Assembly: GCF_900099785.1 (NCBI RefSeq)
Contig: NZ_FNDS01000002.1
Location: 124,001 to 188,000, forward strand
DNA: 64,000 nucleotides
From: Pseudomonas panipatensis
Lineage (GTDB): Bacteria > Pseudomonadota > Gammaproteobacteria > Pseudomonadales > Pseudomonadaceae
Direction: 5' to 3'
The notes under the pieces were generated by a model. The model saw nothing but the letters and a program-made list of their open reading frames with translations. It was not told the origin of the DNA and did no database searches. This document shows positions 59,036 to 64,000 of this stretch, piece after piece. The position numbers were made by a program, and so were the translations under genes. Position 1 is the stretch's first letter, and the number at the start of each line of letters is the position of its first letter.

Positions 59036-59989
59036 GTGATCTCACGCGAACTGGGTCATTCCGGGCTGACCATTCCCCCTCTGGTGTTCGGCGGCAACGT
59101 GTTCGGCTGGACGGCCGATGAAGCCACCTCGTTTCGCCTGCTCGACGCCCTGCTGGACGCCGGGCTGAACTGCATCGACAGCGCCGACGTGTACTCACGC
59201 TGGGTCCCCGGCCACCGCGGTGGCGAATCGGAAAGCATCATCGGCAAGTGGCTGAAAAAGACCGGCAAGCGCGACCAGGTGATCATCGCCACCAAGGTCG
59301 GCATGGACATGGGCAACGGGCACAAGGGACTTTCCGCCGCCTATATCGAACAGGCGGTGGAGCGCTCGCTCCAACGCCTGCAGACCGACCGTATCGATCT
59401 CTACCAGGCGCACTGCGATGACTCGCACACGTCCCTGGAGGAAACCCTGGGCGCCTTCGCCGAGCTGATCGACAAGGGCAAGGTGCGCGTCATCGGGGCG
59501 TCCAACTACGACGCGCGGCGCCTGCGCGAAGCCAAGACCGTGGCCGAGCACCTGGGGCTTCCCTGCTACCAGTGCCTGCAACCCAACTACAACCTCTATG
59601 ACCGCGCCGACTACGAGACCCGCCTGGAGCCGACGGTGCGCGAACTGGGCATCGGGGTGATCTGCTACTACGCCCTGGCCGGAGGCTTCCTCAGCGGCAA
59701 GTACCGCAGCCATACCGACCTGGGCAAGAGCGAGGCGCGCGCCGACAAGGTCAAGGGTTACCTGAACGAACGCGGCATGACCATCCTGGTGGCCCTGGAC
59801 GAAGTCGCCGAGGAGTACGACGCCACCCCGGCGCAAGTGGCGCTGGCCTGGCTGATCGCCCGTCCCGGCATCACCGCGCCCATCGCCAGCGCCTCGAACC
59901 TGGAACAGCTACCGGACCTGATCGCGGCAACGCAATTGCAACTGAGCGACGAGGATATCCACAGGCTGGATGCGGCCAGCGCCTATTGA
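59036..59989 (+). CDS. Aldo/keto reductase
   Basis: A 317-residue NADPH-dependent reductase with the aldo/keto reductase tetrad: Asp and Tyr in NCIDSADVYSRW, Lys in IIATKVGM, His in LYQAHCDD. The phosphate-binding end APIASASNLEQL is typical of the YghZ/YajO-like branch acting on small aldehydes and ketones. The start is GTG at 59036, with AAGGAG nine bases upstream; no in-frame ATG fits as well. Substrate unknown. Confidence 0.92.
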   Translation: MISRELGHSGLTIPPLVFGGNVFGWTADEATSFRLLDALLDAGLNCIDSADVYSRWVPGHRGGESESIIGKWLKKTGKRDQVIIATKVGMDMGNGHKGLSAAYIEQAVERSLQRLQTDRIDLYQAHCDDSHTSLEETLGAFAELIDKGKVRVIGASNYDARRLREAKTVAEHLGLPCYQCLQPNYNLYDRADYETRLEPTVRELGIGVICYYALAGGFLSGKYRSHTDLGKSEARADKVKGYLNERGMTILVALDEVAEEYDATPAQVALAWLIARPGITAPIASASNLEQLPDLIAATQLQLSDEDIHRLDAASAY

Positions 59990-60009
59990 GGGCAACCGGC
60001 CGCTGCGGC

Positions 60010-60804
60010 TCAGGGCTCGATGACGAAGCGATCCGCGTCCAGGTTCGCCGGGAAGCGCTGACGATAATCCGCCAGCGCCTGGCCCGAAAGGCTGGCGTGG
60101 AAGACCCCGTCGCCATTACCGGCCAGCAGCAGGCTGTCGCCCTGGAAGTCCAGCACCTGACTGTCGCCGGAATAGGCGTGCCCTTTGCCGTCCTCGCCGA
60201 CTCGGTTCACCGCCGCGACATAGCAGAGGTTCTCGATGGCGCGCGCCGGCAACAGGCGATTCCAGTGCTGGCGCCGCGCCGCCGGCCAGTTCGCCGTGTA
60301 GAGCAGCAGGTCGGTGTCCTCGGCATCCCGGCTCCATACCGGGAAGCGCAGGTCGTAGCAGACCAGCGGACGGATGTGCCAGCCCTTCCATTCCAGCAGC
60401 ACCTGGTGCTCGCCGGCGGTGTAGTGCCGATTCTCGCCGGCCATGCGGAACAGATGGCGCTTGTCATAGTGCGCCATGCCACCGTCCGGACGCGCCCAGA
60501 GCAGGCGGTTGCGGTAACTGCCGTCGGCGGCGCGGACGATCAGGCTGCCACAGACCACCGCGTCCAGCCGCGCGGATTGCTCGCGCAGCCAGGCATGGGT
60601 CTCGCCCTCCTCGCCCTCGGCCAGCGCCGCGGAATCCATGGAAAAGCCCGTGGTGAACATCTCCGGCAGTATCACCAGGTCGGCACCGCGGGCCTGCTCC
60701 AGCAACCCGGCGAAGTGCGCGCGGTTGGCCGGCGCGTCGTGCCAGGCCAGGGTGGTCTGCACCAGGGCCAGCTTGAGGTCGGGCAATTGGCTCAGATCGC
60801 GCAT
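60010..60804 (-). CDS. Omega-amidase-type carbon-nitrogen hydrolase (YafV-like)
   Basis: A 264-residue nitrilase-superfamily amidase. The Glu-Lys-Cys triad is visible in ILPEMFTTGF, HYDKRHLF and LVCYDLRFPVWSR. E. coli YafV acts on alpha-ketoglutaramate and related 2-oxo acid amides. ATG 60804 is chosen; it overlaps the upstream aminotransferase by 13 bases. That pairing is meaningful: glutamine/methionine aminotransferases yield the oxo-amides that omega-amidase clears. Confidence 0.93.
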   Translation of the reverse strand: MRDLSQLPDLKLALVQTTLAWHDAPANRAHFAGLLEQARGADLVILPEMFTTGFSMDSAALAEGEEGETHAWLREQSARLDAVVCGSLIVRAADGSYRNRLLWARPDGGMAHYDKRHLFRMAGENRHYTAGEHQVLLEWKGWHIRPLVCYDLRFPVWSRDAEDTDLLLYTANWPAARRQHWNRLLPARAIENLCYVAAVNRVGEDGKGHAYSGDSQVLDFQGDSLLLAGNGDGVFHASLSGQALADYRQRFPANLDADRFVIEP

Positions 60805-61940
60805 AGCTTCTCCGCTGCCTGGCGCAGCGTCTCCTCTTTCTTGGCGAAGCAGAAGCGCACCAGGCGCATCTCGGCCGGGGGCTGTTGATAGAACACCGAG
60901 ACCGGAATGGCGGCGACGCCATGTTCGCGGGTCAGCCATTCGGCCATGGCGACGTCGTCCAGGTCCGGGCGGATCGCCGAGTAGTCGACCACCTGGAAGT
61001 AGGTGCCGGCGGCACGCTGGAACTGGAAACGCGAGCCGCCCAGCAGGTCGCAGAACAGATCGCGCTTGGCCTGGTAGAAGCCCGGCAGCTCGCGCAGGTG
61101 CTCGGGGTGCGCAGCCATGAAGTCGGCCAACGCCCATTGCAACGGCGTCACGCCGCAGAAGTTGACGTACTGGTGAATCTTGCGCAGCTCGGCGGTCAGC
61201 GCCGGCGGCGCCACCACGTAGCCGGTTTTCCAGCCGGTGACGTGGTAGGTCTTGCCGAAGGAGCTGATGACAAAGGCGCGCGCGTAAAGCTCTTCGTGGG
61301 CCAGCACGCTGGCGTGCTGCACGCCGTCGTAGATCAGGTGCTCGTAGACCTCGTCGCTGATCAGGTAGATCTCGCGCGCGCGGATCAGCTCGGCCAGGCG
61401 CTGCAGGTCGGCGGCGTCGATCAGCGCGCCGCTGGGGTTATGCGGGCTGTTGAGGAAGATCAGGCGGGTGCGCGGGGTAATGGCATCGGCCAGGCGCTGC
61501 CAATCGATGCGGAAGCCCGGCAGGCTCAGCGGCACATGCACGCAACGACCGCCGGCCAGCTCCACGGAAGGCTCGTAGCTGTCATAGCAGGGATCGAGGA
61601 CGATGGCTTCGTCGCCGGGGCGGATCAGAGCCTGCACCGCGCAGAAGATGGCTTCGGTGGCGCCGGGGGTGATGGTCACTTCGCTGTCGGCGCTGACGCT
61701 GCGCCCATAAAAGGCAGCGACCTTGGCCGCCACCTGCTCGCGCAGCGCCGGCAGGCCGGTCATCGGGCAGTACTGGTTGTGGCCGGCCATGACATGGCGG
61801 CCAACCGCCTCGCGCAGGGCGGCGGGGCCGTCGAAATCGGGGAACCCCTGGGACAGGTTGAGCGCACCGCATTCGGCGGCGAGCTGCGACATGCGGGTGA
61901 AGATGGTGGTGCCGACGTTGGGCAGTTTGCTGGTAAGCAT
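60792..61940 (-). CDS. PLP-dependent aminotransferase (methionine/glutamine type, YbdL-like)
   Basis: A 382-residue fold-type I aminotransferase. The PLP lysine is in SSFGKTYHVTGWKTGY (about residue 235), and the cofactor-binding NSPHNPSGALI, SDEVYEHLIYDG and N-terminal LSQGFPDFDGP motifs are intact. YbdL and the kynurenine aminotransferase-like group use methionine, glutamine or aromatic donors. Overlap with the omega-amidase gene suggests a joint function in methionine-salvage-linked transamination. Confidence 0.93.
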   Translation of the reverse strand: MLTSKLPNVGTTIFTRMSQLAAECGALNLSQGFPDFDGPAALREAVGRHVMAGHNQYCPMTGLPALREQVAAKVAAFYGRSVSADSEVTITPGATEAIFCAVQALIRPGDEAIVLDPCYDSYEPSVELAGGRCVHVPLSLPGFRIDWQRLADAITPRTRLIFLNSPHNPSGALIDAADLQRLAELIRAREIYLISDEVYEHLIYDGVQHASVLAHEELYARAFVISSFGKTYHVTGWKTGYVVAPPALTAELRKIHQYVNFCGVTPLQWALADFMAAHPEHLRELPGFYQAKRDLFCDLLGGSRFQFQRAAGTYFQVVDYSAIRPDLDDVAMAEWLTREHGVAAIPVSVFYQQPPAEMRLVRFCFAKKEETLRQAAEKLCAI

Positions 61941-62023
61941 GGCTTCGGGCTACAGGCTGCAGGCGATGAGGGGAAGGTGCCCTACTGTATCGCCTGCGGC
62001 CCGCCGTCTGAAGCCCGGCAGCG

Positions 62024-63511
62024 CTATTTGCGCTTGTCTTTCTTTTTCTTCTCGGCCTTCTTGTGGTGCGACATCAAGCGGCGCTTCTTGTTGACCTGGC
62101 GCTCGGTGAGCTGGGTCTTCTTGCCCTCGAACGGGTTGTCGCCGCCCTTGTACTCGATACGGATCGGCGTACCGACCAGCTTGAGCACGCGCCGGTAGGT
62201 CTTCTCCAGGTAACGGGTGTAGGCCTTGGGCACCGCGTCGACCTGGTTGCCGTGGATCACGATCAGCGGCGGGTTGGCACCGCCGAGGTGGGCATAGCGC
62301 AGCTTGATGCGGCGACCGTTGACCATCGGCGGCTGGTGCACCTGCACCGCGTCCTCGAGGATCTGCGTCAGTTTGCTGGTCGGCCAGCGGGTCACGGCGG
62401 AACGGAACGACTCCTGCACCGATTTGTACAGGTGGCCGACGCCGGTGCCGTGCAGCGCGGAAATGAAGTGGATGTCGGCGAAGTCGACGAACAGCAGACG
62501 GCGCTCCAGCTCGGTCTTCACGTAGTCACGCTCGCCCGAATCCATGCCGTCCCACTTGTTCAGTGCGATGACCAGCGCGCGGCCGGTCTCCAGGACGAAG
62601 CCGAGCAGATTGAGGTCGTGCTCGACCACGCCTTCGCGGGCGTCCATCACGAAGATCACCACGTTGGCGTCCTGGATGGCCTGCAGGGTCTTCACCACCG
62701 AGAACTTTTCCACCGCTTCGAAGATCTTGCCGCGGCGGCGAACGCCGGCGGTGTCGATCAGGGTGTACTTCTCGTCGTTGCGCTCGAAGGGAATGTAGAT
62801 GCTGTCGCGGGTGGTGCCGGCCTGATCGTAGACGATCACCCGCTCCTCGCCGAGCATGCGGTTGACCAGGGTCGATTTGCCGACGTTGGGACGGCCGATG
62901 ATGGCGATCTTGATGCCATCCTTTTCGCTCGGGCCGGGAATCCGCTTGGCTTCCTGGCCTTCGGCGACCTCTTCGAGTTCGTCGGGGGCGTCGTTGTCTT
63001 CCGGCGCATCGCTGTCCGGCAGGAACAGTTCGCCGAGGGCTTCCTGCAACATCTGGGTGATGCCACGGCCGTGGGCGGCGGCGATCGGCAGCGCGTCGCC
63101 GAGGCCCAGCGGGCTGAACTCGGCGCGGGCGATGTCCGGGTCGACGGTATCGACCTTGTTCGCCACCAGGTAGCTGCGCTTGTTCCGCTTGCGCAGGTGC
63201 TCGGCGATCATCTGGTCGGCGGCGGTCATGCCGGCGCGCGAGTCGACCATGAACAGCACGGCATCGGCCTCTTCGATCGCCTGCAGCGATTGCTCGGCCA
63301 TTTTCGCATCGATGCCTTCCTCATCACCGGAAATACCCCCGGTATCGATGACGATGAACTTCTTGCCCTGCCATTTGGCTTCGCCGTACTGGCGGTCGCG
63401 GGTCAGACCAGCGTATTCGGCGACGATGGCGTCGCGCGTCTTGGTCAGGCGGTTGAACAGGGTGGACTTGCCGACGTTGGGGCGGCCCACCAGGGCGATT
63501 ACGGGAACCAT
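62024..63511 (-). CDS. der: Ribosome-associated GTPase Der (EngA)
   Basis: A 495-residue double GTPase essential for 50S assembly. The two G domains start [18 protein letters not shown] (residues about 5-20) and [18 protein letters not shown] (about 205-220), each followed by DTGG/DTAG and NKxD motifs ([18 protein letters not shown]). The KH-like C-terminal domain ends in a lysine-rich tail. GGAGAG precedes the ATG. It is downstream of bamB, as in E. coli. Confidence 0.98.
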   Translation of the reverse strand: MVPVIALVGRPNVGKSTLFNRLTKTRDAIVAEYAGLTRDRQYGEAKWQGKKFIVIDTGGISGDEEGIDAKMAEQSLQAIEEADAVLFMVDSRAGMTAADQMIAEHLRKRNKRSYLVANKVDTVDPDIARAEFSPLGLGDALPIAAAHGRGITQMLQEALGELFLPDSDAPEDNDAPDELEEVAEGQEAKRIPGPSEKDGIKIAIIGRPNVGKSTLVNRMLGEERVIVYDQAGTTRDSIYIPFERNDEKYTLIDTAGVRRRGKIFEAVEKFSVVKTLQAIQDANVVIFVMDAREGVVEHDLNLLGFVLETGRALVIALNKWDGMDSGERDYVKTELERRLLFVDFADIHFISALHGTGVGHLYKSVQESFRSAVTRWPTSKLTQILEDAVQVHQPPMVNGRRIKLRYAHLGGANPPLIVIHGNQVDAVPKAYTRYLEKTYRRVLKLVGTPIRIEYKGGDNPFEGKKTQLTERQVNKKRRLMSHHKKAEKKKKDKRK

Positions 63512-63598
63512 GCGGCTCTCCAGGAAAAATGCAGAAATTCAGAAGGTGCTTTCAAATTAGCCGAGCATCGCTCGGGTCATGTGAAAACACCCGCTCAG

Positions 63599-63637
63599 AA
63601 AACAATCCGGCCGCTGCCGTTACACGACAGCGGCCGG
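63599..63637 (-). terminator. Hairpin after bamB
   Basis: CCGGCCGCTG / CAGCGGCCGG, a perfect 10-base-pair stem with an 11-base loop. On the minus strand it is followed by ATTGTTTTCT. It lies 16 bases after the bamB stop codon and could partly terminate before der. Confidence 0.65.
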
Positions 63638-63652
63638 CATGTAACACACAGC

Positions 63653-64000
63653 TTAGCGAATGGTGTAAGCGACCAGCTTGCCGCTGTTGCCGAACACGTA
63701 CATCCAGCTGCCGACGACCAGCGGGCGCACGCGCACGCCGTCACCGTCGACCTTCTCGCGGCCGACGAAGCGGCCATCCACCTGGCTCAGCAGGTGCACG
63801 TAACCTTCCAGGTCACCCACCACCACGTTGCTGGAGAAGACCGCCGGAGCGGACAGTTGGCGGCGCGCCAGGGATTCGTTGCTCCACAGCGACGAGGAAC
63901 TGCGGCCATCGAGCGCTTCGACGGTGCCGCTGGCCTCGCTGACGTAGACGTTGCCGAAGCCTTCGGCGACGCCGGCGTAGCTGGACGCTTCACGCTGCCA
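63653..64000 (-). CDS. bamB: Outer membrane assembly factor BamB, C-terminal fragment
   Basis: The last 115 residues of a minus-strand gene cut by the right edge. The visible part shows repeated beta-propeller blades (YAGVAEGFGNVYVSEASGTVEALDG in parts, then VVVGDLEGYVHLLSQVDGRFVGREKV in parts) and ends in SGKLVAYTIR, as in BamB (YfgL). BamB is a lipoprotein of the BAM complex that inserts outer-membrane beta-barrels. Position upstream of der supports the call. The signal/lipobox lies outside the window. Confidence 0.92.
   Translation of the reverse strand, partial: WQREASSYAGVAEGFGNVYVSEASGTVEALDGRSSSSLWSNESLARRQLSAPAVFSSNVVVGDLEGYVHLLSQVDGRFVGREKVDGDGVRVRPLVVGSWMYVFGNSGKLVAYTIR

Overview
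This is a GC-rich chromosomal window from a gammaproteobacterium that is almost certainly a Pseudomonas. The encoded proteins (MltF, DUF3509-type, DUF5629-type, MCO, YaeQ, DUF1289) look pseudomonad. From about 14 kb onward the gene order matches, as far as I remember it, the P. aeruginosa PAO1 PA3723-PA3800 segment: FMN oxidoreductase, recJ, thrC-hom, dsbC-xerD, rpsP-rimM-trmD-rplS, ffh, purT, purL-mltF, tadA-mco-guaA-guaB, xseA, leuA, der-bamB. No tRNA, rRNA, CRISPR array, prophage or insertion sequence was seen. Species assignment is inference from memory of these families; no database was searched.

Region 1 (1-12.6 kb) looks accessory. A LysR regulator precedes a catabolic/transport cluster laid out like E. 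coli ydcSTUV-patD. It comprises a first gamma-aminobutyraldehyde-type dehydrogenase, a polyamine-type ABC importer (binding protein, ATPase, two permeases), a second dehydrogenase that is a clear PatD, and an APC-family permease. An NTF2/SnoaL-like secreted protein and a soluble chemoreceptor-like protein with inverted domain order follow. The expected role is uptake of putrescine-like amines and oxidation of the derived aminoaldehydes to GABA-type acids.

Region 2 (12.6-31 kb) holds a zinc alcohol dehydrogenase, an Old Yellow Enzyme, yaeQ-recJ, a membrane diguanylate cyclase, a CoA transferase, hom-thrC (threonine synthesis), xerD-dsbC, a GspE-N-like hypothetical protein, an acyl-CoA thioesterase, the rpsP-rimM-trmD-rplS ribosome operon with a good promoter, and ffh.

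Region 3 (31-46 kb) holds a CcsA-like membrane protein, a CBS-domain CorC/CNNM protein, an MFS transporter, and a tight minus-strand run (Nudix, gamma-carbonic anhydrase-like, DUF1289, purT, GDSL hydrolase). It continues with a second Nudix enzyme, an L,D-transpeptidase-like protein, a small NIF3-like protein, purL and mltF.

Region 4 (46-64 kb) holds tadA, a Tat-exported multicopper oxidase, guaB-guaA (GMP synthesis), xseA, a VanX-like dipeptidase, an M23 peptidase, a copper pair (DUF2946, PCuAC), leuA behind a leucine-rich leader ORF, a dapA paralogue, an aldo/keto reductase, an omega-amidase/aminotransferase pair, der and the end of bamB. Purine synthesis is represented three times (purT, purL, guaBA), and envelope functions recur (mltF, M23, VanX-like, L,D-transpeptidase-like, dsbC, bamB).

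No undescribed multi-gene system stands out. The observations most worth a second look are the matching TTCGAT palindromes on both sides of the lysR gene, the leucine-rich leader ORF before leuA, the inverted-architecture chemoreceptor-like protein, and the paralogous dehydrogenases flanking one transporter.
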